A stretch of 64,000 nucleotides of DNA from [Mycobacterium] crassicus. GTDB taxonomy: Bacteria; Actinomycetota; Actinomycetes; Mycobacteriales; Mycobacteriaceae. Below, one piece after another: positions 11,422 to 20,340 of the stretch (within the stretch, counting starts at the first letter, position 1; every line of letters begins with the position of its first letter). Position numbers and translations under genes: made by a program. Where the stretch lies: positions 2,858,420 to 2,922,419 of the forward strand of contig NZ_CP084029.1 of NCBI RefSeq assembly GCF_020181615.1, given 5' to 3'. The notes below the pieces were generated by a model. It was given only the letters and a program-made list of their open reading frames with translations, had not been told where the DNA came from and did not search any database.

Positions 11422-12302
11422 GGTCGGCGGCATCGGCGACGGTGCTGTTCGACGCGCCCGGACCCCAGGCCCGGGCCCGCCACCGTGCGCTGTCGGTTGC
11501 CACCGTGCTGGCCGCGGCCCTGCTGGGCTGGGCGCTGTATTCGCGACTGTTGGCCAAAGGCCAGCTGGCCGCCGAGAAGTGGACGCCGTTTCTGACCGCC
11601 GACCTGTGGCGCACCTACGTACTGCCCGGGGTGGCGGGCACGTTGACCGCCGCCGCCTGGTCGATCGGGTTGGCGCTGATCCTGGGCGTGGGACTTGGCG
11701 TGGGGCGGCTGTCGGGAGTCCGGCCCCTGCGCTGGAGCTGCGCGGCGGTGGTGGAGATCTTCCGGGCCATCCCGGTGCTGATCATGATGATCTTCGCCTA
11801 CTTCGTCTACGGGCTGCTGGGTGTGTTTCCGCCGCAGCAGATCGCCCTGGCCGGGGTGGTCACCGGCCTGACCCTCTACAACGGGGCCGTCATCGCCGAG
11901 ATCGTGCGGGCCGGGGTGCACGCCCTGCCCGGCGGGCAGTCCGAGGCGGCCGCCGCGCTGGGGCTGGGCTGGGGCACCTCGATGCGACTGGTGTTGCTGC
12001 CGCAGGCCGTCACCGCGATGCTGCCGGTGCTGGTGTCGCAGCTGGTGGTGGTACTCAAGGACACCGCGATCGGCTACCAGATCACCTTCGTGGAGATGGT
12101 GCGCCAAGGCACGGTGGTCGGTTCCCAGTACAGCAACTACCTGCCCGCGCTGATCGTGATCGCGGCGCTGATGATCGCCGGGAACCTGGTGCTCTCGGCC
12201 GGTGCAACCGCCTTGGAGCGCCGGTTGCGCCGGGCCCGTCACCGGCCGCTGGAGGCGGCGACGATCGAGCCGGAGGGCACGCCGGGCGCCCGGGTTGTTT
12301 AG
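11418..12302 (+). CDS. gluD: Amino acid ABC permease (GluD-like)
   Basis: This is the second permease of the importer, 294 residues. It has an N-terminal extension of about 30 residues before the first membrane span, as GluD proteins do, and the EAA loop GGQSEAAAALGLGWGTSMRLVLLPQA. The ATG overlaps the gluC stop in ATGA. No dedicated regulator lies beside the operon. Confidence 0.92.
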   Translation: MRSAASATVLFDAPGPQARARHRALSVATVLAAALLGWALYSRLLAKGQLAAEKWTPFLTADLWRTYVLPGVAGTLTAAAWSIGLALILGVGLGVGRLSGVRPLRWSCAAVVEIFRAIPVLIMMIFAYFVYGLLGVFPPQQIALAGVVTGLTLYNGAVIAEIVRAGVHALPGGQSEAAAALGLGWGTSMRLVLLPQAVTAMLPVLVSQLVVVLKDTAIGYQITFVEMVRQGTVVGSQYSNYLPALIVIAALMIAGNLVLSAGATALERRLRRARHRPLEAATIEPEGTPGARVV

Positions 12303-12364
12303 GCACTGCGCGGGCCTGGTTCGGCGTCTAGAGTCGGACGCGAAGCTACCGACAGGAGACTTTC

Positions 12365-12589
12365 ATGGCCATCACCCCCAAGGACGCGTTCAACGCCGCC
12401 CGTGACATCGCCACCCACGCCGTCGAAAAGGCCTCCGACATCGTCGAGGACGCGGGCGACATCATTCGCGGGGACATCTCCGGCGGTGTCAGCGCGATCG
12501 TCCAGGACTCCATGGAGATCGCCAGTCACGCCGTCGAGCGGACCAAGGAAGTCTTCACCGCCAAGGACGACGCCGAGGAAGACGCCTGA
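12365..12589 (+). CDS. Small amphipathic helical protein, unknown
   Basis: This 74-residue acidic protein consists almost wholly of amphipathic helix with a recurring pattern of A/V/I at heptad-like spacing (THAVEKASDIVEDAGDIIRGDI, then similar again). It has no signal peptide, membrane span or cysteine. AGGAGA lies 6 bp before the ATG, and a TAGAGT hexamer at 12329 could be a -10 element. It stands alone between the gluABCD-like operon and convergent recX. I do not recognise a characterised family; a stress or envelope-associated role is only a guess. Confidence 0.75.
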   Translation: MAITPKDAFNAARDIATHAVEKASDIVEDAGDIIRGDISGGVSAIVQDSMEIASHAVERTKEVFTAKDDAEEDA

Positions 12590-12593
12590 GCCG

Positions 12594-13130
12594 CTAGACC
12601 CGGCGGCGCTCCTGCTCGGCAGACAGCTCGTCGCGGACCACGTCGTAGGCCATCGACGGGCTGTAGCCCCGGCGGGCCAGCATCGCCACCAGCCGCCGGG
12701 TGACGCGCATGTCGTCCTCGCCGAGGGTTTCCCGCCGAAGCTTGGCCTGCACCAGCTGTTCGGCCCGAACGCGCTCGGCGCCGGCGTCGATACCGGCCAG
12801 CGCCCCGGCGATCACGTCTTCGTCGATACCCTTAGTGCGCAGCTCGGCGGCCAGCACCTTGCGCCCCTTGCCCGCGTGTTCCCGCCGGGACCGCACCCAC
12901 TGCGCGGCGAAGTCGGCGTCGTCGATCAGGCCGGCCACGGCGAGCCGGTCGAGGACCCGGGTGCTGACGTCATCGGGGAAACCCCGTTTGCTCAGCTGCC
13001 CGGCGAGCTCTGCACGGGTCCGCGCCCGTGCGGTGAGCAGGCGAAGGCACAGTGACTTCGCCTGCTCCTCACGCTTGGGTTCGGCAGACTCAGCGGCCTC
13101 AGAAGTCGACGGGGGCGGGCAGTACGTCAT
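12594..13130 (-). CDS. recX: RecA regulatory protein RecX
   Basis: RecX caps RecA filaments and limits SOS activity. The 178-residue product has three tandem three-helix modules typical of RecX, beginning [20 protein letters not shown], with SKRGF and ending [16 protein letters not shown]. The start [11 protein letters not shown] closely resembles that of mycobacterial RecX and lies 32 bp inside the 3' end of recA, so translation is probably coupled to recA. An ATG eleven or twelve codons earlier is less likely. Confidence 0.94.
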   Translation of the reverse strand: MTYCPPPSTSEAAESAEPKREEQAKSLCLRLLTARARTRAELAGQLSKRGFPDDVSTRVLDRLAVAGLIDDADFAAQWVRSRREHAGKGRKVLAAELRTKGIDEDVIAGALAGIDAGAERVRAEQLVQAKLRRETLGEDDMRVTRRLVAMLARRGYSPSMAYDVVRDELSAEQERRRV

Positions 13131-14148
13131 CGACCAGCTCATTGGTCAGCACGGCGCCGATCCCGAGCTTCTCCTTGATCTTCTTCTCGATCTCGTTAGC
13201 CACGTCGCCGTTGGTCAGCAGGTAGTTGCGGGCGTTCTCCTTGCCCTGCCCGAGTTGTTCACCGTCGTAGGTGAACCAGGAACCGGACTTACGGATGAAG
13301 CCCTGGTCCACACCCATGTCGATCAGTGAGCCCTCGCGACTGATGCCGCGGCCGTACAGGATGTCGAACTCGGCCTGCTTGAACGGCGGCGAAACCTTGT
13401 TCTTGACCACCTTGACCCGGGTGCGGTTGCCGACCGCGTCGGTGCCGTCCTTGAGCGTCTCGATCCGCCGCACGTCCAGGCGAACTGACGCGTAGAACTT
13501 CAAAGCCTTTCCGCCCGTAGTTGTTTCGGGCGAGCCGAACATAACACCGATCTTCTCGCGCAGCTGGTTGATGAAGATGGCAGTGGTGCCCGAATTGTTC
13601 AGCGCACCGGTCATCTTCCGCAGTGCCTGGCTCATCAGCCGGGCCTGCAGGCCGACGTGACTGTCCCCCATCTCGCCTTCGATCTCGGCGCGCGGCACCA
13701 GGGCGGCCACCGAGTCGATGACCAGGATGTCCAGCGCACCGGAGCGGATCAGCGTGTCGGCGATCTCCAGCGCCTGCTCACCGGTGTCGGGCTGAGACAC
13801 CAGCAACGCATCGGTGTCCACACCGAGCTTCTTGGCGTACTCGGGGTCCAGTGCGTGCTCGGCGTCGATGAACGCCGCGATCCCACCGGCGGCCTGAGCG
13901 TTGGCCACCGCGTGCAGTGCCACCGTGGTCTTACCGGAGGACTCCGGGCCGTAGATCTCGACGACCCGGCCCCGGGGCAGGCCGCCGATGCCCAGCGCCA
14001 CGTCCAGCGCGATCGATCCGGTGGGGATGACCGAGATCGGTTGCCGCACCTCGTCACCGAGGCGCATCACCGAGCCTTTGCCGAAATTCTTGTCGATCTG
14101 GGCCATCGCCAGTTCGAGTGCTTTCTCGCGATCGGGGGCTTGCGCCAT
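13099..14148 (-). CDS. recA: Recombinase RecA, no intein
   Basis: This 349-residue recombinase and SOS co-protease has Walker [10 protein letters not shown], Walker [13 protein letters not shown], and the [22 protein letters not shown]2 region. Unlike the M. tuberculosis gene, it carries no intein: the reading frame is continuous through all known insertion points. AGGAGA precedes the ATG (14148). An upstream in-frame start would add residues that are not RecA-like. The promoter region holds both a LexA-type box and a RecA-NDp-type element, annotated separately. Confidence 0.98.
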   Translation of the reverse strand: MAQAPDREKALELAMAQIDKNFGKGSVMRLGDEVRQPISVIPTGSIALDVALGIGGLPRGRVVEIYGPESSGKTTVALHAVANAQAAGGIAAFIDAEHALDPEYAKKLGVDTDALLVSQPDTGEQALEIADTLIRSGALDILVIDSVAALVPRAEIEGEMGDSHVGLQARLMSQALRKMTGALNNSGTTAIFINQLREKIGVMFGSPETTTGGKALKFYASVRLDVRRIETLKDGTDAVGNRTRVKVVKNKVSPPFKQAEFDILYGRGISREGSLIDMGVDQGFIRKSGSWFTYDGEQLGQGKENARNYLLTNGDVANEIEKKIKEKLGIGAVLTNELVDDVLPAPVDF

Positions 14149-14206
14149 GATGTCTCTCCTGTGGTTCGGTGTTCGGTTGACCTGTCTCGGTCGATTGGCC
14201 GTGACG

Positions 14207-14226
14207 CTAATAGCAGGGTCCGACAA
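14207..14226 (-). promoter_or_regulatory. Putative LexA-independent (RecA-NDp type) recA promoter
   Basis: On the minus strand TTGTCGG is followed at -10 distance by TATTAG and then CGTCACGGCC. This resembles the DNA-damage promoter of M. tuberculosis recA (TTGTC...TANNNT) controlled by PafBC. It lies about 60 bp before the recA start. Confidence 0.65.
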
Positions 14227-14251
14227 TCCGCCGAACTCTCTCCACAGTAGG

Positions 14252-14265
14252 CGAACGGATGTTCG
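14252..14265 (-). promoter_or_regulatory. LexA/SOS box upstream of recA
   Basis: The 14-bp perfect palindrome CGAACGGATGTTCG (CGAACATCCGTTCG on the recA strand) matches the actinobacterial SOS box GAAC-N4-GTTC. It is about 104 bp upstream of recA and nothing else nearby explains it. Confidence 0.85.
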
Positions 14266-14326
14266 AATCAAGTCAGACGCGCGGCGTGTCGGCGTGTCGG
14301 ACTTTCACAGCACGACCAGCGAAGCG

Positions 14327-15544
14327 TCAGGCCACCTGAACGACGTGCGCCGAGGCTCCGATAGTGGTGTCCTGCGCGCCCATCATGGTGCGCATGAACG
14401 CCTCCTGCTCTCGCCGACCACGGGCGGCCGCACGGTCCGCACCGCCCGGCAGTACCACGGCCGCCGCGCTGCGGAGCAGGTTGACCGGCATCCGCAGCAC
14501 CGGGTACCACGGCGGAACATAAGCCGGCAGCCCCAACTCCCGCATCGCCCGCGGCCCCAGGAAACCACTGGTCACCGAGAGATGCTGCGCCCGGGCGATA
14601 CGCCGCCGCAGGCCGGTCAGGGTGTCGTAGTGCCACCCGAGCGGGTCATCAGCCATCGGCACCGCCAGTTGCTTGGTGGATTCGTCGGGCGCCGACAGCG
14701 CGCCCAGCGTGTGGTACAGCACCCGCACCGCGTCGCGGAAACTGCGGGGCAGCCACTCGTCGCGCACCCCCATCAGCCAGCCGACGTAGCGGGTCAGGTG
14801 TGCGATGGCATCGAGATCCTTCGGGGGCAGCAGCATTCCCATCCCCAGCCCACCGGTCGGCGGGGCGATCAACGCACCCACCAGCGTGGCGGCCATGTCG
14901 GTCTGGTTGACCGGCACGCCCCACTCGTCGCCACGCCAATCCGGCATCGCCGCCACGTGCCGGCGAACGAACTCGTGGATCAGCCGCACCCGGATGGTGG
15001 CCTGATAACCGACGCCGAGGGGCTCCAGGCCTCCTTCGGCACTGACATCCAGCGCCCACTGCAGCGTCTCGGCGAACCGCGTGTTCGAGCCCTTCTCCAG
15101 CACGCCGGTGCGCAGCAGCGTCTTGTTGAACGAGGAGAACCGGTAGCCACCCAGCAACGACACGTCGCGGGCGATGTACGTGCCGTCGGCACCGCCGCGC
15201 CGCAGTGCCCGCTGCCCCCGGCGTACGAGCTCGAGATCGACCCACTCCGGGATCGGTTCGAACTCGCCGAAGAACTCCCGCAGCGGCTCCGGCGCATCCG
15301 GTACCTCGCCCAGTCCCTGCGTCAAGATCCGGTCGAAGATCGGCCGCATCTCCCGGGTTCCGGTGGCCGACATCCACTCGACCAGCTTTCGCATGGGTTC
15401 GTCACCGACGTTGAGCCCCGCACCGATCTCATCCCAGCGCCGCGGCGCCGGCTTGTCGATCCCCAACACGCCGGCGAACAGCCGAACGCCGGCCGGGACC
15501 GCTCCCGGGACATCCGGGTGGCGAGTGGGAATCGGCGAGTTCAT
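14327..15544 (-). CDS. DUF2236 (MpaB/latex-clearing type) oxygenase
   Basis: This 405-residue protein belongs to the DUF2236 family, heme proteins related to MpaB and rubber oxygenases. The family's RxRLIHEFVRRH segment (about residues 200-211) is present and supplies the proximal heme His candidate. A hydrophobic SAAAVVLPGG region sits near the C-terminus. The ATG at 15544 follows GGAGG by 8 bp and was preferred over an upstream TTG. It is divergent from a TetR gene 72 bp away, which probably regulates it. The substrate is unknown. Confidence 0.85.
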   Translation of the reverse strand: MNSPIPTRHPDVPGAVPAGVRLFAGVLGIDKPAPRRWDEIGAGLNVGDEPMRKLVEWMSATGTREMRPIFDRILTQGLGEVPDAPEPLREFFGEFEPIPEWVDLELVRRGQRALRRGGADGTYIARDVSLLGGYRFSSFNKTLLRTGVLEKGSNTRFAETLQWALDVSAEGGLEPLGVGYQATIRVRLIHEFVRRHVAAMPDWRGDEWGVPVNQTDMAATLVGALIAPPTGGLGMGMLLPPKDLDAIAHLTRYVGWLMGVRDEWLPRSFRDAVRVLYHTLGALSAPDESTKQLAVPMADDPLGWHYDTLTGLRRRIARAQHLSVTSGFLGPRAMRELGLPAYVPPWYPVLRMPVNLLRSAAAVVLPGGADRAAARGRREQEAFMRTMMGAQDTTIGASAHVVQVA

Positions 15545-15573
15545 CGGGGCGGCCTCCAACCCTTGCTTTGGAT

Positions 15574-15585
15574 AACATCCGTGTT
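15574..15585. promoter_or_regulatory. Candidate TetR operator
   Basis: The inverted repeat AACA-TCCG-TGTT lies in the 72-bp gap between the DUF2236 gene and the divergent TetR gene. Placement fits an autoregulatory operator, but the arms are only 4 bp, so the call is tentative. Confidence 0.35.
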
Positions 15586-15616
15586 CCGAATCTATGGTGC
15601 GAGTAAGGTGATGTCA

Positions 15617-16270
15617 ATGAAACGCCCGGAAGTGGTGCGCGACTACGGCGGAATCAGCGCCGTCGATCGTCGCGCCGAGCGACGCGCCAAGCTTTTGGCC
15701 GCCGGGCGGCGACTCTGGGGCGAGTCGGGACCGGGCGAGGTGACCGTGCGCGGGGTGTGCGCCGAGGCCGGGCTGATCCCCCGCTATTTCTACGAGCAGT
15801 TCCCCAACCGCGACGCCCTGATATTCGCGGTGTCCGACGACGTTCGCGACCAATTGCTCGAAGCGCTGGTCACCGCCGGGGTCGGCGACCCGGGCACGCT
15901 GGCCGACAAACTCCGGTCAGCGCTGACCGCGTTCCTGGATCGCATCGCCGCCGACCCGCACATCCATCGGATCGCCACCAGCGATCTGTCCGGGGTGCCG
16001 GGCCTGACCGAGCACCGCGCCCACATCCTCGACATGATCGCCGACCTGATCGTCGCGCAGGCACCGGCCGTGCTCGGCGCCGAAACCCCGGCGCCGGCTC
16101 AATTACGCCGAGGCGCCCTGTTCCTGGTCGGCGGCGTCAACCAGATCATCGAATCGTGGCTGGACAACCCGGTGGAGACCACGACCGAACTGGCCACCAT
16201 CTCCGCCGACCTGTGTGAAACGGTGGTCCGCAGCATCATCGAGCGGCCGCAGGACCACACTCACCACTGA
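15617..16270 (+). CDS. TetR/AcrR-family regulator
   Basis: This 217-residue repressor has an N-terminal helix-turn-helix (VRGVCAEAGLIPRYFYEQFPNRDAL) and a helical ligand-binding C-terminal domain. The ATG at 15617 lies 8 bp after AAGG; an ATG at 15611 is too close to it. It probably controls itself and the divergent DUF2236 gene. Its 3' end overlaps the convergent DUF3046 gene by 10 bp. Confidence 0.9.
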   Translation: MKRPEVVRDYGGISAVDRRAERRAKLLAAGRRLWGESGPGEVTVRGVCAEAGLIPRYFYEQFPNRDALIFAVSDDVRDQLLEALVTAGVGDPGTLADKLRSALTAFLDRIAADPHIHRIATSDLSGVPGLTEHRAHILDMIADLIVAQAPAVLGAETPAPAQLRRGALFLVGGVNQIIESWLDNPVETTTELATISADLCETVVRSIIERPQDHTHH

Positions 16271-16455
16271 TCGCGCGGCACATCGAAGTCGCTGCACAGC
16301 GCCCACCACACATCGCGGGGTTCGACACCGTCCTCGATCGCCTGGGCAGCAGTCCGCCCGCCCACCGCGCTCAGTACATGGTCGGTCAGCACCGAGCCAC
16401 CGTAGGCCGCACCGAAACGCAGCGCGACCCGTTCGTGGAATTCGGTCAGGCGCAC
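16261..16455 (-). CDS. DUF3046 small protein (Rv2738c-like)
   Basis: This 64-residue protein contains RLTEFHERVALRFGAAYGGSVLTDHVL and ends DVWWALCSDFDVPRDQW, closely resembling Rv2738c (DUF3046), a recA neighbour in mycobacteria. The GTG at 16455 matches the homologue start; a GTG two codons earlier is possible. Function is unknown. It is separated from the glycosyltransferase gene by 9 bp and probably co-transcribed with it. Confidence 0.88.
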   Translation of the reverse strand: MRLTEFHERVALRFGAAYGGSVLTDHVLSAVGGRTAAQAIEDGVEPRDVWWALCSDFDVPRDQW

Positions 16456-16464
16456 CAGCACAAC

Positions 16465-17637
16465 CTACTCAGCGCCGCACAGTGCCTCACGGCACACCCG
16501 TACCGGGTCGGCGACCTCGGCGGCGCCGGCGGCCGCCCGGCGGGCAGCGTCGCGGTAACTCGGCGATGCCAGCACCGCGCCCACCGCCTCGGCCAGCGCC
16601 GGCCCGGTCAGCGGCCGGATCAGCCGTCCACTGCCCTGGCGCACAACACGATTGGCGATCTCCCACTGGTCGCCGCCGCCGGGCACCACCACCAGCGGCA
16701 GACCGGCCAGCAACGACTTGGCCACCATGCCGTGCCCGCCGCCGCAGATGACCAGATCGGCATGGGTGAGCAGCTCGTCCTGGCGCCCCAGACCAGCCAC
16801 GGCCCACGACGGCAGATCCAGCACCGGACCGCCCAGCCGCGACACCGCCACCCGGGCACCGACGGGCAGACCGGCCCCGGGCACCAAATGCTCGAGCGCC
16901 AGCTCGGCCAGCCCGGCGGCACCGGTCGACGCCGTAGACGGCGCCACCACCACCACCGGTCCCGAACCCGGCGGTACGGTCAGCGCCTGCTCGGTGGGCT
17001 CGAAGTGCAGCGGCCCCACGACCACGGCGTCGGCCGGCCAGTCGGGCCTGGGCACCTCGAGAGCGGGCAGCGTGGCGATCAGGCGCCGTAGCGGGCCCGG
17101 GTCCAGCGGCGGCAGCCCGATGCCCGCACGGGCGGCGCCGCGCTGCCGCGTACCGGCCCGCACCGACCGCGCCGTCAGTGACCGCATGATCGAGTCCCGC
17201 AAGCGGCCCCGCATCCCGGTGCCCGGCGCCAGCCCACTGCCGATCGGCGGCAACCCCTTCGACGGCAGGTACAGCGGATGCGGACTGAGTTCGACCCACG
17301 GGATGCCGAGCAGTTCGGCCGCCATACCCCCGCAGGCTGTGATCACGTCGGAGACCACCAGATCGGGCGCCGCAGCCCGCAGCTGGTCGAGATTCTGCAC
17401 CGCCATGCGCGCGGCCCGGTGATGGATCTTGGCGCCGTCGTCCCCGTCGTCGTCCTCGGGGGTGGGGTCGAGTCCGAGGAGTTCCGCGGCGTCCACCCCG
17501 GCGGCGCGTGCGGTGGAAAGCCATTGCACGCCGGTCAGCAATGTCGGCGTGTCACCAGCCGCGGCGAAACGCCTGCACAACGCAATCGCCGGGAACGCGT
17601 GACCGGGATCCGGCCCGGCTACCACCACCACTCGCAT
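16465..17637 (-). CDS. Glycosyltransferase (UGT-like, Rv2739c-like)
   Basis: This 390-residue GT-B protein resembles UDP-glycosyltransferases of the MGT type. The N-terminal acceptor domain starts MRVVVVAGPDPGHAFPAIAL. The C-terminal donor domain has VICGGGHGMVAKSLLAGLPLVVVPGGGDQWEIANRV, which matches the family signature including the conserved HG and the DQ pair. The ATG at 17637 places the first β-strand at residue 2. Its position matches Rv2739c. The acceptor is unknown. Confidence 0.9.
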   Translation of the reverse strand: MRVVVVAGPDPGHAFPAIALCRRFAAAGDTPTLLTGVQWLSTARAAGVDAAELLGLDPTPEDDDGDDGAKIHHRAARMAVQNLDQLRAAAPDLVVSDVITACGGMAAELLGIPWVELSPHPLYLPSKGLPPIGSGLAPGTGMRGRLRDSIMRSLTARSVRAGTRQRGAARAGIGLPPLDPGPLRRLIATLPALEVPRPDWPADAVVVGPLHFEPTEQALTVPPGSGPVVVVAPSTASTGAAGLAELALEHLVPGAGLPVGARVAVSRLGGPVLDLPSWAVAGLGRQDELLTHADLVICGGGHGMVAKSLLAGLPLVVVPGGGDQWEIANRVVRQGSGRLIRPLTGPALAEAVGAVLASPSYRDAARRAAAGAAEVADPVRVCREALCGAE

Positions 17638-17679
17638 CGGCCTACCGTGCCACAGCATCCCGGGCCTAGGCTGGGGGGC

Positions 17680-18117
17680 ATGACCGAATCGAGCGTCCAA
17701 CAGACCTCCCTCGACAACATCCGGACCGTGGAGGCCTTCCTGGCCGCCCTCGCCGACGACGATCTCGACACCGCGGCAGCGGCCCTGGCCGAGAATGTGG
17801 TCTACCAGAACGTCGGGTTGCCGGCGATCCACGGGCGCAGCGCCACCATCGGGGTGTTCCGCCGGATGGCCGGCCGGGTGGGCTTCGACGTCAAGACGCA
17901 TCGAATCGCCGCCGAGGGCTCGGCAGTGCTCACCGAGCGCACCGACGTGCTGACGCTGGGCCCGCTTCGGCTGCAGTTCTGGGTGTGCGGGGTGTTCGAG
18001 GTGAACAACGGACGGATCACGTTGTGGCGCGACTACTTCGACTTCCTGGACATGTTCAAGGCGACGCTGCGGGCGGTGGCGGCGACCGTCTTCCCGGCTC
18101 TGCGCCCAACGCTCTAA
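17680..18117 (+). CDS. ephG: Limonene-1,2-epoxide hydrolase-like enzyme
   Basis: This 145-residue protein matches EphG (Rv2740), a limonene epoxide hydrolase/SnoaL-like α+β barrel enzyme that hydrates epoxides. Segments VEAFLAALADDDLDTAA, VVYQNVGLP and ITLWRDYFDFLDM carry the family's Asn and the Arg-Asp(-Asp) residues of the catalytic network. It lies divergent to the glycosyltransferase gene with 42 bp between starts. Confidence 0.9.
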   Translation: MTESSVQQTSLDNIRTVEAFLAALADDDLDTAAAALAENVVYQNVGLPAIHGRSATIGVFRRMAGRVGFDVKTHRIAAEGSAVLTERTDVLTLGPLRLQFWVCGVFEVNNGRITLWRDYFDFLDMFKATLRAVAATVFPALRPTL

Positions 18118-18131
18118 GGCCGGACTGCGAC

Positions 18132-18554
18132 ATGGGTGACAAAAGCGCGCCTCGACGCCCCACCGCAATCCAATACCTGCGGTACTGCTATGGGCGCCCA
18201 CTGCCGCCGTCGCTGCGGGACTGGGTCCGCAACGATCTGGCCGGCCCGGGCGCCACCACTCGGATGATCATGCGCGCTGTCGTGCCGACGACGCTGATCC
18301 TGATCCCGTTCTGGCTGTTCCCGACAGACTTCATGACGCGTCTGAGCATGACGTTTCCGATCTGGTTCATGGTGATCCTGTTCTCGCATGCGCTAAACAA
18401 GGTGTGGCGCAAGCACATGCTGCGGATGCACGGCCTCGACCCGAACCTGGCCGACGAACGCGTCCGCCAGCGCGATGCCCACATCCACCGGTCCTACGTC
18501 GAACGCTACGGCCCGCGGCCCGAATCAGCCGATCAGCGCACCGACGACATCTAG
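18132..18554 (+). CDS. DUF5313 membrane protein
   Basis: This 140-residue protein has two hydrophobic segments at about residues 50-66 and 72-90 between basic, cytoplasmic-looking ends, and the family-like opening PTAIQYLRYCYGRPLPPSLRDWV. It follows ephG by 14 bp. M. tuberculosis has PE_PGRS47 about here. Its TAG stop lies in a CTAG palindrome that also supplies the pspM stop on the other strand. Confidence 0.8.
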   Translation: MGDKSAPRRPTAIQYLRYCYGRPLPPSLRDWVRNDLAGPGATTRMIMRAVVPTTLILIPFWLFPTDFMTRLSMTFPIWFMVILFSHALNKVWRKHMLRMHGLDPNLADERVRQRDAHIHRSYVERYGPRPESADQRTDDI

Positions 18555-19384
18555 GGCCCGGGCAGTTCGGCGAGTTCCTCGAACGCCTGCGCCCAGCCCA
18601 GCATCCGGTCAGTGGCACTGGTCAGCTCTTCGCGGTAACGCCGCTGCGACATCGGCGAATTGGCCGGATCCCCGGACCGTGTCGACGATCCGTCGTTTGC
18701 CGATGCCACCAGTTGCGCTGCGGCGGTGACCATTTCGTTGTATTGCCGAACGCCGGAGCCCAACTGGGCAGTGAACGCGTTGATGGTCGGCACCAGATAC
18801 TCCCGTGACTGGGGAGTCAGCTGCACCGCACGTTCCATCGAGATCACTTGCGCCGCAGTGGCAGCCATCGTCGAGGCGGCGCTGTTGACCGCCGCTGTGA
18901 GTTCGGCGATCTCGTCATCGGGCAGCAGCCGGCCGCGCTCCAGCACACTGAGCAGCGAAACCATCCCACGTTCGGAGGCCCCCAGCGCGTACATGGCCGG
19001 TCGCGCCGCCGAACCGGGCGGCGGCAGCCGTCGCACGGCGGCGGATTGTGTGACCGGCAGCGGCACCGAGCGAAGCCAGCGGTAGCGCAGCAACAGCAGG
19101 GTTGCCGGTGCGGCCGCCCCCGCGGCGATCAGACCGGTGATCAGCAGCACCCATACCGGCGTAGCCCACGACGCGAGCACCGCGGTCACCAGCATCCAGA
19201 ATCCGCATGCCGCACCGAAGAACAGGCCCAACCGCAGCGCCCACCGCCGCTTGCGCAGCAACCGTGCCCGGGGGTCGGCCAACGCGCCCAGCTTGTCGGC
19301 CACAATGTCGGCGGCCTCGCTGGCGCGGTCGATTCCGCGCTGCAACAGTGCTCGCCTGGTACGCCCCCGAACGGTTGAGGCCAT
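18551..19384 (-). CDS. pspM: Phage-shock membrane partner PspM
   Basis: This 277-residue protein is equivalent to Rv2743c (PspM), a membrane partner of PspA in the mycobacterial envelope-stress response. It has a basic N-terminus, two membrane spans (about residues 50-70 and 76-98) and a long helical C-terminal domain. It starts 3 bp after the pspA stop. No pspN (Rv2742c) homologue follows: the next gene is convergent. Confidence 0.88.
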   Translation of the reverse strand: MASTVRGRTRRALLQRGIDRASEAADIVADKLGALADPRARLLRKRRWALRLGLFFGAACGFWMLVTAVLASWATPVWVLLITGLIAAGAAAPATLLLLRYRWLRSVPLPVTQSAAVRRLPPPGSAARPAMYALGASERGMVSLLSVLERGRLLPDDEIAELTAAVNSAASTMAATAAQVISMERAVQLTPQSREYLVPTINAFTAQLGSGVRQYNEMVTAAAQLVASANDGSSTRSGDPANSPMSQRRYREELTSATDRMLGWAQAFEELAELPGP

Positions 19385-19387
19385 CTA

Positions 19388-20212
19388 TTACCGGCCCAGC
19401 GGATTCTCGGGTGTGCGGTTGGCGCCGGACTGCCCGGTCGCCGGGGTGGCCTGACCTGGTGGGCTGACGGCTCCCCCGGCCGGCAAGGACTCGCCGCGCA
19501 TCGACGCGCGGATCTGCTCCAGCCGGGAGTGGCCGGCCATCTGAACCCCGGCCTGCTCCACCTCCAGCATCCGGCCCTGCACCGAACCCTGCGCCAGTTC
19601 GGCTGCGCCGATCGCGTTGGCGTAGCGCCGTTCAATCTTGTCGCGCACCTCATCGAGGCTGGGCGTGGTACCGGGCGCGGCGATCTCGCTCATTGACCGC
19701 AGCGACGCGCTGACCTGCTCCTGCATCTTGGCCTGTTCGAGCTGGCTGAGCAGCTTGGTGCGCTCGGCGATCTTCTGCTGCAACACCATTGCGTTCTGCT
19801 CAACAGCCTTCTTGGCCTGCACCGCCGCTGACAGCGCCTGGTCGTGCAGCGCCTTGAGGTCTTCCACGCTCTGTTCGGCGGTGACCAGCTGCGCCGCGAA
19901 CGCCTCGGCGGCGTTGGTGTACTCGGTGGCCTTGGCGGCGTCCCCGGCGGCGGTGGCCTGGTCGGCCAGTGTCAGCGCCTGACGCACATTGACCTGAAGC
20001 TTCTCGATGTCGGCCAGCTGGCGGTTCAGCCGCATCTCCAGCTGTCGCTGGTTACCGATCACCTGGGCGGCCTGCTGAGTCAGGGCCTGGTGCTGACGCT
20101 GCGCCTCTTCGATCGCCTGTTGGATCTGCACCTTCGGGTCGGCGTGCTCGTCGATCTTGGCGTTGAACAGCGCCATCACGTACTTCCAGGCCTTGACGAA
20201 CGGGTTGGCCAT
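19388..20212 (-). CDS. pspA: Phage shock protein A / 35-kDa antigen
   Basis: This 274-residue PspA/IM30-family protein is a peripheral membrane coiled-coil scaffold that protects the envelope. It begins [21 protein letters not shown], an amphipathic membrane-binding helix, then has over 150 residues of heptad-rich coiled coil ([16 protein letters not shown] and following), and a Gly/Pro-rich tail. It matches Rv2744c in order and length. It lies 128 bp downstream of clgR in the same direction. Confidence 0.95.
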   Translation of the reverse strand: MANPFVKAWKYVMALFNAKIDEHADPKVQIQQAIEEAQRQHQALTQQAAQVIGNQRQLEMRLNRQLADIEKLQVNVRQALTLADQATAAGDAAKATEYTNAAEAFAAQLVTAEQSVEDLKALHDQALSAAVQAKKAVEQNAMVLQQKIAERTKLLSQLEQAKMQEQVSASLRSMSEIAAPGTTPSLDEVRDKIERRYANAIGAAELAQGSVQGRMLEVEQAGVQMAGHSRLEQIRASMRGESLPAGGAVSPPGQATPATGQSGANRTPENPLGR

Positions 20213-20340
20213 CAGTCAGCTCCGTCTGGTTGTGTTCGAGTGGTGTGGGTCCACCGCATACCGCTGACCAACCTATCGGGTCGACGGTGCCAGGGTGGGG
20301 GTTCAAGGCGCCTTTCGCTCCGGGATGTCGAGCCGGTGCG

